Source of the DNA: Panax quinquefolius
Taxonomy: Eukaryota > Streptophyta > Magnoliopsida > Apiales > Araliaceae
DNA: 64,000 nt
Assembly: GCA_020205615.1 (NCBI GenBank)
Contig: CM035170.1
Span: 29,421,568 to 29,485,567 of the forward strand
Direction of reading: 5' to 3'
A model generated the notes under the pieces. The model worked only from the letters and a program-made list of their open reading frames with translations. It did not search any database and was not told the origin of the DNA. Each line of letters begins with the position of its first letter. Within the stretch, counting starts at the first letter, position 1. Positions 10,231-21,965 of the stretch are shown piece after piece. Both the position numbers and the translations under genes were made by a program.

Positions 10231-10560
10231 GCTGAAAGAATTCAAATGTTTTCTTTATACTACCCTTCTACAATAAATCAATAGTTGTGAAGTAATCTGA
10301 ACCGATAATAATATCATAACAACCCTCTTTCAAAATTTTGAAACTACGTACTGACTATAAAAAGGGTTAAGGGGACATACTATATAAAAAGGGTTAAGCG
10401 CGGTGTACATCCCATGGACCCTGTATTTATCAATACTACATTACAAAACGATAGGATCGTTATGAACATTGTAAGGGATGTTTTTATTTTTGAAAAGGTT
10501 AAACATAACTTCATCTATATATACTGTATCAACATTAACTTATGGGACACTTGTATAACC

Positions 10561-11502
10561 GAATATATATCTAAATTACCATATACTTAACAGGGTGTAC
10601 ATCATGTTTGATGATAAAAGCATATACTTTGTAACAATCTTATTCATTTATTAATGGAAAAGTATTAATTTATAGGCTATTAATTATCTACATATTTGTT
10701 TTATAATATGTGATACCCATAGTTTTAAGCAATGCTTTTAGAATAATGATGATGATCATTCTAATGAGATCTAAATTCTTAGAAACTAAAATAGGATCGA
10801 TTACTAAATCACTCTTGCTCATTGGATGAGGATGATTGATCTCATGATCATTTGTGTGGAGACACTAAAGCAAAGTATGTAGGTGCTTAAAAGGAGTTTT
10901 TTCTGTCAATAGGAATTCTGTAGTGATAGTAGTCTAGTAATCCTTGGACTTGAGATCATCATAGTATCTTGTGTATGATGAGTTATACTTTGATGTTAGG
11001 TATAATAAGTTATGCATGGAGATAATGTTGATCAATAAAGAATCTACCACTTCTAATAAAAAGAAGGTTCCAAACCTTGGCAAAGCGAATGAAATTAGAA
11101 AAGCAATTTGGTTGGATAATAACAAGGTTTTATCTTGTTCATTAAAGAATAATCTATAATTCAAGGTTCTTTAATATATATATATATATCTGGAAAGTCG
11201 TAATTGCATATCCCTATTGTAGAATAAATATTATTTATTCAAATAAATTAATTGTTTAAGGTGTATCAACATGTGATTAAATGCAATGATTATCCAGTTA
11301 ATGGGACAATCGTAATAATAAGTTAAGATTATATTTAATTTAATCTATGGTGATAGAATAAATTAAATAGCTTAATATTTATTATTTAATATTTTAAATA
11401 TTAAATATAAATTAATAAGAGGAGTCTTATTAATATAACCATTTATAAAGGAATTAATAACTAATTTGAATATATATTCTAAATTACCATATACTTATTA
11501 AC
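10561..11502. repeat. 0.9 kb segment bounded by 32-bp direct repeats within the B LTR
   Basis: A repeat of about 32 bases (start GAATATATAT, then CTAAATTACCATATACTTA) occurs at 10561-10592 and at 11468-11502 with two small indels. The sequence between has no counterpart in the A, C or K LTRs that I can see. It includes a 62-codon plus ORF at 10971-11159 (MYDELYFDVRY...) and a weak overlapping minus ORF; I recognise neither. It may be an inserted fragment of another element, or a tandem duplication. Confidence 0.45.
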
Positions 11503-12039
11503 ATGTTGATAATCAGATGAATTTTCTTCTTCCTTGGTGGATATAATATAGGGTTATTAATAATCGATCTTAAGGGTAATAATAATATAATTATGCATAA
11601 AATATTATGGTTTTACTCATTTTGTCCAACCTAACAATAGGGTTATTAATCAATAATAATATAATTTGAAATATTCTTACTCATGTCCAAAGGAAAATGC
11701 AAAGGTAGGATATTTGCACGATCTGATGCGCTTCTTACAATACACAACTTAGTTTTATCTCTTATATCACGACCTAGCATTAATTAGATCATTCGTTCGA
11801 TTAGAACAACATACTATAACATATAATCATGTTGTATTTTGCGATCAAACACATAACCTAATCACATTATCATACATATTCGTGATCGTCGCATCACAAA
11901 CAAACATTAATACGATTCAAAAATATCTAAGTGCAGATCGATTTTCGAAATATGCCGATTGCAACCGGCGACTTTATCGGGTAATTATCGAGTCGAAGAC
12001 TCTATTCTATAACTCAATATCCGTAAATACCAGTTATAT

Positions 12040-12900
12040 TTCTTTTAAATAACTTATAATAATTTTAAACATTTATCATAATTTATCATGAATTTTCAAA
12101 CACAGGAATCATTATTACATGATTTAAATATCAAACAATTCTATTATCATTAATATTAAACTATTAATGAAACCATTACCAAAATATTAAAGTTAGTTAT
12201 AATAACTTAGAATATTTTAAAATGTTAATATTACCCTTAAATGATTTTTAAAACATTTAAAATCATTCATTTAATATAATTTTTAAATGATTTATCCAAA
12301 CATTAATTATAACTTAAAATATTTTAATTCATTTATATCCTTTTTAAATGATTTTTAAATCATTAAAATCATTTTAAACTATTTATTTAATATAATTATT
12401 AAATAAATTTAATATCATTAATGTTAAATAAATATCATTAATATTAAATTATTAATGAAATTATCTTTTAAATATTAAAAGTTATATTTTATAACTTAAA
12501 ATATTTTTAAATACCTTATTATTATTTAAAATGATTTTAATACAATAAAAATAAATTTTAATCTATTTATTTAATTCATTTATTAAATACCTAAAATATC
12601 ATTAATAATAATTAATTAATGAAATTCATCACAAAATATTAAAAGTCATTAAAAATAACTTAAAATATTTTCTCATTCCATAATATAATTTTAAATGATT
12701 TTAAAGTATTAAAATCATTTTTAAATAATTTATTTAATATATAATTTAATAAATTAAATACCTTTGATATTCCAAAAATGTTAAATATTTGTGAAATATA
12801 TCTAAAATAATTAAAATATAATTTTGGGATTTTAAAATAATTTTTAGTAATTTACTATGTATTTTTAATAATTAAAAACTAATTTTCTATAATTATTTAA
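12040..12900. repeat. AT-rich subrepeat block of the B LTR
   Basis: Imperfect repeats of TTAAATGATTTT, ATATCATTAATATTAA and AAATATTAAAAGTTA words, about 165-190 bases per unit, equivalent to 6150-7080 of A. No ORF. Confidence 0.55.
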
Positions 12901-13182
12901 TGAAAATATAATTTTTATAATTAAACTGTCGCTAAAGACCACCTATAGCGACATAACCGTCGCTGTAGGTGTTCTTCGTGTTTTTCATACAAACCTAGAT
13001 CTTCAAGCCAGTTACCGAGTGGGTGGGTTTGACCAGGTGCAAATCAGTGTGTGTTGTGTTTCTGGACTTGTTTTTGGTCAGATCGTGTAGTACTAATACA
13101 AGACTACAAGATCCAACAACAAACAAAATCATAACATAAATAACAAAGGAGATCAATGGGCCTAAAATAGCTGTCAGAGGTT

Positions 13183-13629
13183 GTTCTTCATTTCTGGGTT
13201 GCCTAGAAATGAAGAACAGATCGTGGGGCTCACTTTGGACTTCCACTACATGCTGATAGTGTAATATTTTTGGGATCTAAGACTTCCAGGTTGTAGAAAA
13301 CATGTAAGGCTACAACTCTATTACATAACATCGATCTAACAACAATAAAATGAGAAAAAAGGTCTGGTCAAATAAAGGCAGGCAACACATTCATATATTT
13401 TCTAGGTTACCCAGAAAACAGAGAATGTGTTCGTCTTGGCTTGTTTGACCGGCTGCTATGTCCAATCTGTATATCATTTAAGTGCTATTATGGTATGAAC
13501 ATATACTACACATATCCAGCTACCATTTAGATACAACAACAACAATACTACAAACAGAAGCAAGATCTAGTCGATTTAAAAGCGTTGTCGAGATTGTTTA
13601 CAGGCGGTTTAAGGTTACCAGAAACGCTT
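13183..13629 (-). repeat. Three hairpin modules with different arms in the B LTR
   Basis: Module 1: GTTCTTCATTTCT (13183-13195) pairs perfectly with AGAAATGAAGAAC (13205-13217). Module 2: AACACATTC (13384-13392) pairs with GAATGTGTT (13423-13431), enclosing an inner stem around GGTTACC. Module 3: AAGCGTT (13580-13586) pairs with AACGCTT (13623-13629), again around GGTTACC, followed by TTGATCA/TGATCAA. Outer arms differ between modules but pairing is kept. They are downstream of the TATA box at 14147-14156. Confidence 0.75.
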
Positions 13630-14146
13630 GATCATCTTTGATCAATGGCCTTTGACTGTGATTATCTTACAACCTGTTTAAGATATGAACTTGATTCTTA
13701 TTTCAGATCAAAGACCACATACCAGACTACACATAATAACTAAAAAACAACAAAAATCATAAACGACTAAAGATCTGTGGCCACTGACATTTGTTGTCAG
13801 ACCACATTTTGATTTTTTTTCCAGATTTTGTAAAACTCTAATCCGAGCCTCTAGATATTATGGATCCAACATCTAGAAACCCAGATCATCATTATACACT
13901 ACCAACAACATATTAAAACACAGAATCGTAACATCTAACAACAGATTTATGGTCAGATCTCAAGCTAGGGTTTTACACCTTCTTTGATCAATTCTTGTTT
14001 CTAGCTTTCAGATTTGATTGTGGTGTTAGTGGGGCTTGAATTTGGGACTGATATGCTAAGAAATTTTGGTGGTTTAAGATAGAGAGAGTCTAGGTTGAGA
14101 GTTGATACAAAATGAGCTAGCAAATGACTTAGTTTCTCTCTCTAAT

Positions 14147-14156
14147 CTATTTATAG
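14147..14156 (-). promoter_or_regulatory. TATA box of the B LTR
   Basis: CTATAAATAG on the minus strand, next to a CT-rich tract and upstream of the hairpin block in transcript direction. Its position agrees with the TATA-like sites of A. Confidence 0.65.
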
Positions 14157-15310
14157 AAGTCTAGCAAATGTGTGATATACTATTAACCCCTATACTTTCT
14201 TTGCCCATTAGACAATACCCCTGATCTTATCTTTAAGTATGCTTAATGAGATTTCCAACTAATGAGGAGTAGACAACAATGTCCTTTGCGTAAGAGATTA
14301 GGAAAAGTAAGGTGATTAGCTATTTAAGGAAACTTAATTAGCCTAATTTGTTGCATTAAAAGGCCTATTGTGGCCAGCTATATATATCCCACTAATTCCT
14401 TTATTTAGCTTTTATTTTAATGCATAAATTAGATAAATCAAAGGTCTAAAATACCCTTAATTATGTGGGCTAAGTTTGGGATTGAATTTGATTTCTTTTG
14501 GGCTTCTCCCATAATTGTTTTGGGTCATGTAATAATCATAGCCTAACAATTTTAATATATGTTACCCAAATTGTTTATTTAGGGTTTAAAATAAAATACA
14601 ATTAGTTTGCAAAACTTATAATTAGGGTTTTCTTAATTTGATTAGGGTTTTAATTATACATGAACATTAGGGTATTATATAATAATTATAATTATCCTTG
14701 CTAATTTAGCAATTAGGGTTTATAATTAATAAATAGGATTTCAAGAAATTAATAACTCTAAATGTTAATTAGGGTTGACCTAATTAATCATAAAATCATA
14801 TAACACAGCTATATAATAGACTTAAACTCACAATTGAGTTTCAAATTAGGGTTTCCCACAGTAAACTAGGGTTTGACATAAAACACCATAACTGACCAAT
14901 CATTGTCAATCCATATACATGCATTATATAATTATACCACCGAAAAATCAAAGTATAAATGATATTATATTATTGTTCTCATTCTTTGATCAAAATCCAA
15001 AATTAAGGTTTGGATTCCATATTTGATTTATCTGTCATACCTAAAATTATTTAATTAAGTTAAAATAATTAACTTAATAATCTGTACAAAGATTCATATA
15101 ATAAAATAATTATTATAATAATTCTAAAAATCATTTCATATATTATATAAATAATATATGATTATATTTTCATGAAAATAATTAATAAAACATTTCTAAT
15201 ATAAAATTAATTATGATAAGAATATAATTTATAATGATTAATAATTTAAAATAAAATTATTTGTAACTATTCATATTTTTATTTATCACATAAATACATA
15301 TACATATTTC

Positions 15311-17660
15311 ACAGAAGAAAATGAAAGAAAGGGTGAGCTCAACTAGCCCAAGAAGAAATATTATGACTAAGATAATATACGAGAATAATTTATCGTTAGC
15401 CTTTAGCCTTGATGATAAAGCGATAAAATATAATAACTATCAAGTTTAACTGCAGTGGAACGAGCAATCTATTAAAAGAGTAAAGTAGAGAATAAAATCT
15501 ACTTTCTTTTATGATTTAAAAGGTTTTTCATCACTTTTATCGCCGGGACTCAGCTTAATAAATAATCCACATCATCGAATCACCCCTGCACTACGGCCAA
15601 GGATATTCTTTAGTATCACGACCACAATTAACCATGTACTACGGGACAAGAATATTTGTGTAGTCATTAATGGTCATGATCATGCCAACAACTGCCCATC
15701 AATACACTACGGGCCAATGAGGACTTTTACCACATCATTTGTAACATTACGGTCATGATTACACCGAATAATCCCTGGTCAAAATCATACCAAGTCCATC
15801 TATGCACTACATGCCACATATGACTTTCAAAAAAAATATAAATATGAGGATGATGACAATGATATAAGAATTTAATAAAACAAGTTCAAGAATTAATTTG
15901 TCCAAGAACCAATAACGTCCAAATTGTCAACATGATCATTGCTTTGTAGAGTAAAATTCAAGAATGCTCGAGAAGAATATTTCCATGAAAAGATCTTTGG
16001 ATGAAGCGCAATTATCAAGGATATTCAACTAATTTCATGGAGTATAGAAGTCAAACTTTAACCAATTGAGTATAATAAAGAATGGAATAACAAAAGAAAT
16101 CACCATGCATGCGGTGCTTAGCATAGGCGAGGTTATTCCAACGAGAATACTAAATAACGGAACCGTCGAGGCAAAATTGCATGCCGAGCGAGGATGTTCC
16201 AGCAGAATAATAAAGAATGGAATAACAATGAAATCACCATGCATGCGGTACTTCACACATGACAAAGTTATTCCAATAGAATACTAATAAGGATTTAAAT
16301 CAGTACTGCACGTAAACGCGCAGACGGATATTCCAACGTAATAATAATAAAGGCGGAACTAGGTGCGGCGTTAAACGCATGAGCGAGGATATTCAATGAG
16401 AATAATAAAGGCGGAATCAAGTCCCATGAAAAACGCATGAGACAGGATATTCCAACAGAATAGTAAAGAGGAAATAATAGAAGAATGTCACCAAGTATAG
16501 GGTAGCCCGCGTATACAGGTTATTCCAACAGAATAATAAAGAATGGAATAACAAAAGTTCTCTTCATGAATACAAAAGAAATAATACTCCCTACGAGTAC
16601 AACAAATAATATTCCCTACCTTAGAAAAAAGAGTACTGGATATAGAAGTAGAGAAGTAGCAGAACACTTTTCTTCTTTCTCTCTATAGTTTCTATCTCTA
16701 GAGTTTTAGTGAATTCGTAAGAAATAATGAATGAATGAGCTTCTATTTATAGAAAAATGGATTTGCATATAGTAACTAACATGATGAACGGTCCAGATTG
16801 ATTTACTTTAATCTGACGGTCCATATTTAAAGCAAATCTTTTAAATAAAAATATAACATATTATATTTATAATCTAATAAAATGAATAACTTTATAAAAG
16901 ATTTTACTATGAAAAACACTATACATAATAAAATATAATATATTCTAATTATTGTCTAATAAAATAGATAACTTTATCAAAGTATTCTATTTTATATAAA
17001 AAAGATTTTACTATACAAAATACTATGCAAGCATGCAGGCAAACACTATGCATAATAAAATATAATATATTCTAATTATTGTCTAATAAAAAGATAACTT
17101 TATAAAAGTATTCTATTTTATATAAAATGATTTTACTATGCAAAATACTATGAAGACACTATACGACACTATGCATAATAGAATATAATATATTAATTTA
17201 TAGAATAACTTTATAAAAGTATACATTTTTGTATAAATGATTTTTGTATTATTACATTAATAATACCAACAAAAGCGAGTGACTTATCACGTAAGCATCA
17301 ATAATTAATGTCTAGTGTGCTACTACTTATCACGCCAGACATATTCTTTACTTTAACACCTAGGGTGTTTCAACAGTTAATGGTAAAACTTCCGCCTTTA
17401 TTTTCATAAAATATTTTTGTCGTTTTCTCAATCTGATAATAATTTTGTTGTGGGGTCCACCAATGATTGTGCCATTGCACGAATATTCCCTGATAAAACA
17501 AATATTCCCCGACCTATCGAATATTATACAACAACTTACATACTTTTCAAAATTTATAAATACTACCCACAACTATAACATTATCTCAAATCCACACCAT
17601 AATATTAAAAAAATATTTCGAGAAAATTAAATCTTTATTCATAAAATCTGGGGCCTCACA
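15311..17660 (-). mobile_element. Element D: truncated family I LTR
   Basis: Minus-strand copy of the LTR seen at 19845-22487, 28398-31081, 35193-37617 and 40560-42931. Its right end is the true LTR start (TGTGAGGCCCC on the minus strand at 17660). The left end breaks near 15311, within the GAGCTCACCCTTTCTTTC segment, so the last 250-300 bases of the LTR are missing. The three internal subrepeat sets are present: GTAGTGCA units (15560-15830), ATTCCA/TGGAAT units (16060-16560) and AT-rich units (16830-17260). No internal region is attached. ORFs inside the repeats are chance. Confidence 0.8.
16743..16752 (-). promoter_or_regulatory. TATA box of LTR D
   Basis: CTATAAATAG on the minus strand followed by AAGCTCATTCATTC, the same arrangement as at 29331, 35989 and 41375 on the plus strand. 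Confidence 0.7.
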
Positions 17661-18260
17661 TCAAAGCTGGGAGCAACCTAAATCAGTGACCGAAGTATGT
17701 AGCTTTCTTGGATTAGCTAGTTATTATCGGAGATTCGTGGAAGGGTTTTCTGGAATAGCTACTCCATTAACTCAGCTGACTCGGAAAAGATATAAAATTC
17801 GGTTGGAGCGAGGAATGTGAGAAGAGTTTTCAAGAACTCAAAGAAGACTCATTTCAAAGACTGCTCGAAAATACCATCCGGCTCGGAGGATTTGTCATCT
17901 TGATGATGCTTGAGCAAAGGGTTAGGATGTGTTCTCATACAACATGGGAAAGTCATAGCTTTATGCCTCTCTAAGAACTCAAAGAATATGAGAGGAATTA
18001 TCCTACTCATGATCTAGAGTTAGCGACTATTATCTTTTGCACTTAAAATTTGGAGGCATTACTTGTATGGGAGAAAGTGGAGATCTTTACGGATCATAAA
18101 AGCCTCAAATATTTCTTCACCCAAAAGGAACTCAACATGCAGAAACGACGTTGGCTTGAGCAGTGAAAGATTATGATCATACTATTCAATACCATCTGGT
18201 AAAGCAAACGTAAGTAATGGCGCATTGAGTAGAAGATCATATCTTGGTCTGAAAAGCGAT
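17661..18260 (+). pseudogene. pol: Element E: reverse transcriptase end and RNase H remnant
   Basis: Begins abruptly at the D LTR border inside the reverse transcriptase connection, with WEQPKSVTEVCSFLGLASYYRRF and the IATPLTQLTRK segment, which match the corresponding part of H (about residues 573-609 of its polyprotein). After about 50 codons the frame breaks. RNase H pieces remain recognisable in other frames (GLGCVLIQHGKVIA near 17920, and the [18 protein letters not shown] segment near 18100-18150). It is clearly non-functional. The gag, protease and reverse transcriptase core of E are absent from the window. Confidence 0.8.
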
Positions 18261-18261
18261 A

Positions 18262-19830
18262 TTGTCAACGCAAAGACCCATTTTATATAACTTGAAAAGG
18301 ATGGAGATAGAGTTAAAGACTCTAGGGACCCATGTGATGATAGCAAATATACGAGTAAAACCTACTTTAATCGATAAAGTTAAAGCTGCTCAACCTACAG
18401 ATCTGGAATTGATGCGTATGAGGAAGAAAGTGCAAGAAGGTGCTATGCCGGAAGCAAGAATCGATGATGAAGGAATACTTTGAGTCAACTCCAGACTTTG
18501 TGTTCCTAACGACCCTGATTTAAAATATAAAATCATGATGGAGGCGCACAACACACCGTTTGTAATCCTTTCTGGGAGTACCAAAATATATCATGATCTT
18601 CGACATACATTTTGGTGGAGCAATATGAAGAGAGAGATTGCAGAGTTTATCTCAAGGTGTCTAACTTGTCAATGAGTCAAGGCGAAGCATCAAGTACCAA
18701 AAGGTCCATTGCAACCACTTCAAATTCTAGAATGGAAATGGGAGCACATTACCATGGATTTCGTTACCGGTCTTCCCAAGGTTTCTCAAGGTATAGATGC
18801 GATTTGGGTCATTGTTGATAGATTGACCAAGTCGGCTCATTTCTTACCTATACGAGAAACTTATACACTTGAACGTCTTGCTCGTATGTACATAAATGAG
18901 ATTGTAAGACTGCATGGTATGCTAGTATCCATAGTTTCTGATCGATATCCAAGATTCACTTCACGATTTTGGGTTAGTTTGTAGAAAGCTATGGGCACAG
19001 ATTTACGATTTAGCTCGGTATGTCATCCTCAGACGGACGGGCAGTCGGAGAGGACTATTCAAACTCTTGAAGATCTATTAAGACTCTGTGTCCTTGACTT
19101 CAAGGGAAGTTGGGACAAGTTCTTATCATTGGTTGAGTTTTCTTACAATAACAATTATCAACCAAGTATTGGCATGGCTCTATTTGAGGCGTTGTATGGA
19201 AGAAAGTGTCATTCTCCAGTATGTTGGGATGAGATGGGTGAAACAACGTTGTTCGGACCGGAGTTGGTACGTATGACTACGAAAAAGATTCAAACGATCC
19301 GATAACGTATAAAAACCTCACAAGATCGACTAAAGAGTTATGCTGATCTTCATCGAAAGGACGTGGAATTCGATATAGGAGATCATGTGTTGTTACATGT
19401 TGCTCCATAGAAAGGAGTTACGAGATTTGGAAAGAGAGGAAAGCTCAATCCTCAATTCATTGGCCCATTTTTAATCCTCGATCGAGTAGGAACTGTGGCC
19501 TATAAACTCGCTTTACCGCCAAGTATGTCTCGTGTTCATAACGTTTTTCACATATCTATGTTACGTAAATATGTGAAAGACCCGCACCACATTATTGAGT
19601 TAGAACCGAAAGAAATTGCGAAAGATTTAACGTATTAAGAGGTTCCTGTTAAAATCTTGGATAAAAAGGAGCATATTTTATGCTCCAAGGTTATACCTCA
19701 AGTCAAAGTTTTGTGGAGAAACCACGATGTTGAGGAAATGACTTGGGAGTTAGAATCTGAAATGAAATCAAGGTATCCTTTCCTCTTTGACATACCAGGT
19801 ACATACCCTAATTTCGAGGGTGAAATTTCA
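18262..19830 (+). pseudogene. int: Element E: integrase and chromodomain remnant (Tekay type)
   Basis: One reading frame (codons in phase with 18262) carries the whole integrase with at least six in-frame stops. In order there is the zinc-binding region ending SRCLTCQ (about 18650-18675), then the catalytic core with the first Asp in MDFVTGLP (about 18755) and the second in VSDR (about 18940). The third acidic residue is in TDGQSERTIQ (about 19030). Then follow the [15 protein letters not shown]-terminal segment (about 19430) and a chromodomain with VKVLWRNHDVEEMTWELESEM (19700-19765). The chromodomain marks it as a chromovirus; in such elements it directs integration to heterochromatin. Coding ends just before the polypurine tract. 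Confidence 0.88.
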
Positions 19831-19831
19831 T

Positions 19832-19844
19832 AAGAAGTGGAGGT
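19832..19844 (+). other. Polypurine tract of E
   Basis: AAGAAGTGGAGGT directly before LTR start TGTAAGACCCC. It is preceded by the FEGEIS-type coding end, as in L. Confidence 0.8.
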
Positions 19845-20489
19845 TGTAAGACCCCAACTTTTATGAATAAAGATGAATTTTCTATAAATATCATTTTTGA
19901 ATATTAAGGTGTGAATTTGTTATAATGTTATAGTTGTGGGTAATATTTATAAATTTTTCAAAGTACGCAAGTTGTTATATAATATTCGATTGGTCGGAGA
20001 ATATTCGTTTTAACAGGGAATATTCGTACAACGGCACAATCATTGGTTGACCCCACAACGGAATTATTGTCGGATTGAGAAAACGACAAAAAATATTTTA
20101 TAAAAATAACGGCAGAAGTTTTACCGTTAACTGTTGAAACACCCAGTGTTAAAAATACAGTAATACGTGTGGTTGCATAGTAGCACACGATATTGATTAT
20201 TGATGCTTACGTGAGAAGTCACTAAGTTTTGTTCAATTATTGCTACATTAATTGTTGCATTGTACCTCACGTTATTTGATTCAATTATTGTCAATATGTT
20301 ATATATTATTAAATCATTAATTGAGACGACAAAGTTATTAATACTATTATTTATAATATTAACGATGTCTAAAAGTTCTGTCAAGGAGAGGTTTGGTCAC
20401 CTAATTGCGCGCCAATAGGGAGAAATCCTTATTGGAAAGCCCCCTCTTTCTTGGGAACGATTTGGTCGATTAATATTGTGAATTATAAT

Positions 20490-20830
20490 AATGGTGATAA
20501 ATGTTGTTTTATTATTATTATAAATGTAATAAAACAGAAAACTTTTTATATAAAACAGAATACTTTTTATAAAGTTTTATTTTATTTGATTATAAATAAA
20601 ATATATTATATTTTATTATGCATAGTGTTTGCATATATAGTAAAAACTTTTTATATAAAATGAATACTTTGTACAAAGTTTTATTTTATTTGATTATAAA
20701 TAGAATATATTTTATTTTATTATGCATAGTGTTTGTATAGTAAAAACTTTTTATATAAAACATAATACTTTTTATAAAGTTTTGTTTTATTTTATTATAA
20801 ATAGAATATATTATATTTTATTGCATACTG
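20490..20830 (+). repeat. AT-rich tandem subrepeats in LTR E (about 105 bp units)
   Basis: Three imperfect copies of a unit containing TTTTATATAAAACAGAATAC, TATAAATAGAATATATTAT and TTATTATGCATAGTGTTTGCA. Copies are also at 28795-29240, 35660-35920 and 41030-41300, and reversed at 16830-17260. They lie just upstream of the TATA box, so they are in U3. Confidence 0.7.
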
Positions 20831-20855
20831 CAACATAGTATCCTTTCCATTCTCC

Positions 20856-20864
20856 TATAAATAT
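20856..20864 (+). promoter_or_regulatory. TATA box of LTR E
   Basis: TATAAATAT after CTCC, at the position of TATAAATAG in LTRs F, L and D. Confidence 0.65.
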
Positions 20865-21109
20865 GATGCTTAGTTAGAATTGAAAATCACACCAGATATT
20901 CAGAGAATTCTTCTTCTATAATCTTGAGCATATTTCTTTAGAGTTTAAGAAAGCTTTGAGCATAGAAAATAGTGCAAGTTTTCTTCAAGTATATCCCCGC
21001 CCTACCCGTCGGAATACTCTTCTTTTTAAGGTAAGGGGTATTATTCTTTCGTATTCATGAAGAAAGTTATTTTCTTTCAATATTCGCAAGTGTTGTTAGT
21101 CTATTCATT

Positions 21110-21420
21110 ATTATTCTGTTATAATAACATGTCTGTACGGTCTATCGCATGCTTGGTGAATTCTGTTATTATTCCATTCTTTATTATTCTGTTGGAATAT
21201 CCTGTCTGTGCGGATTATGCATGACCTGGTTCCATTCTTTATTATTCTGTTGGAATATCATGCCTGTGCGGATTACGCATAACCTAATTCCATTCTTTAT
21301 TATTCTATTGGAATAACCTGTCTGTGCGGATTACGCACGAATGGTTAATTCTTCTGTTATTCCATTCATTATTATTCTGTTGGAATAATATGTCTACGTG
21401 GATTACCGCATGGCGACAAA
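21110..21420 (+). repeat. 58-bp tandem subrepeats with ATTCCA/TGGAAT stem
   Basis: At least five imperfect units. Each contains ATTCCATTCTTTATTATTCT followed by GTTGGAATA, so ATTCCA can pair with TGGAAT, then a variable GC-richer segment such as CCTGTCTGTGCGGATTACGC. It is downstream of the TATA box and so likely transcribed. Equivalents are at 29530-30000, 36160-36490 and 41545-41830, and reversed at 16060-16560. Confidence 0.8.
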
Positions 21421-21714
21421 AATCTATTTGCGATTTTATATATTCTATTATACTCAGTTGGTTAACGTTTTGGCTTTTATACTCCATGAAATTAGTGGAA
21501 TATCCTTGATATTTGCGCTTTATCCAGTATCTTTTAATGGAAATATTCTTCTGAGCATTCTTTAATTTTACTCCACAAAACAGTATCATGTTGACAATTT
21601 GGACGTTATTGATTTCTGGATAAATTAAATTATAAATCTTTAAAAATTTATCCTTGAACTTGTTTTATTGAATTCTTATATCATTGTCATCATCCTCATG
21701 TTTATAATATGTTG

Positions 21715-21965
21715 AAAGTCATCTGTGGCCTGTAGTGCATAGATTGAGTTGGTATGATTATGACCAGAGATTTTTTGGTATAATCATGACCGTAATGTTA
21801 CAAATGATGTGCTAAAAATCCTCATTGGCCGTAGTGCATTGATGGACAGTTGTTGGCATGATCATGACCATTAATGAATACATGAATATCCTTGGCCCGT
21901 AGTGCATGGATAATTTGTGGTCATGATACTATAGAATATCTTTGGCCGTAGTGCAGGGGTGATTC
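21715..21965 (+). repeat. GTAGTGCA subrepeats in LTR E
   Basis: Four or five copies of TTGGCCCGTAGTGCATGGAT-type words, alternating with GGTCATGATAC/ATCATGACC words (themselves partly complementary), spaced about 60-75 bases. Conserved in all family I LTRs of the window. Confidence 0.7.

Larger units (their letters stand above)
9892..15310 (-). mobile_element. 5' LTR of element B (about 5.4 kb, right end lost)
   Basis: Begins TGTAAAGCCCCCAAATCC. It shares with the A LTR, in the same order, a CAAGGATGAGCA segment (about 10155), an AT-rich subrepeat block (about 12040-12900), the TATAGCGACA segment (about 12940), a hairpin block (13180-13650), GGGACTGATATGC (about 14042), a GA/CT tract with TATA box (14147), and TTAGGG words (14560-14880). 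Its last part matches the end of the C LTR (59960-60230) up to about 15290, after which the terminal 100 bases are missing and element D begins. It contains a foreign or duplicated segment at 10561-11502. No genes are seen. Confidence 0.8.

Noticed and set aside
16035..16287. Repeated CRISPR-like spacing of ATTCCA units in D
   Set aside because: Units are imperfect, have no unique spacers of fixed length, recur in all family I LTRs and lie in plant DNA.
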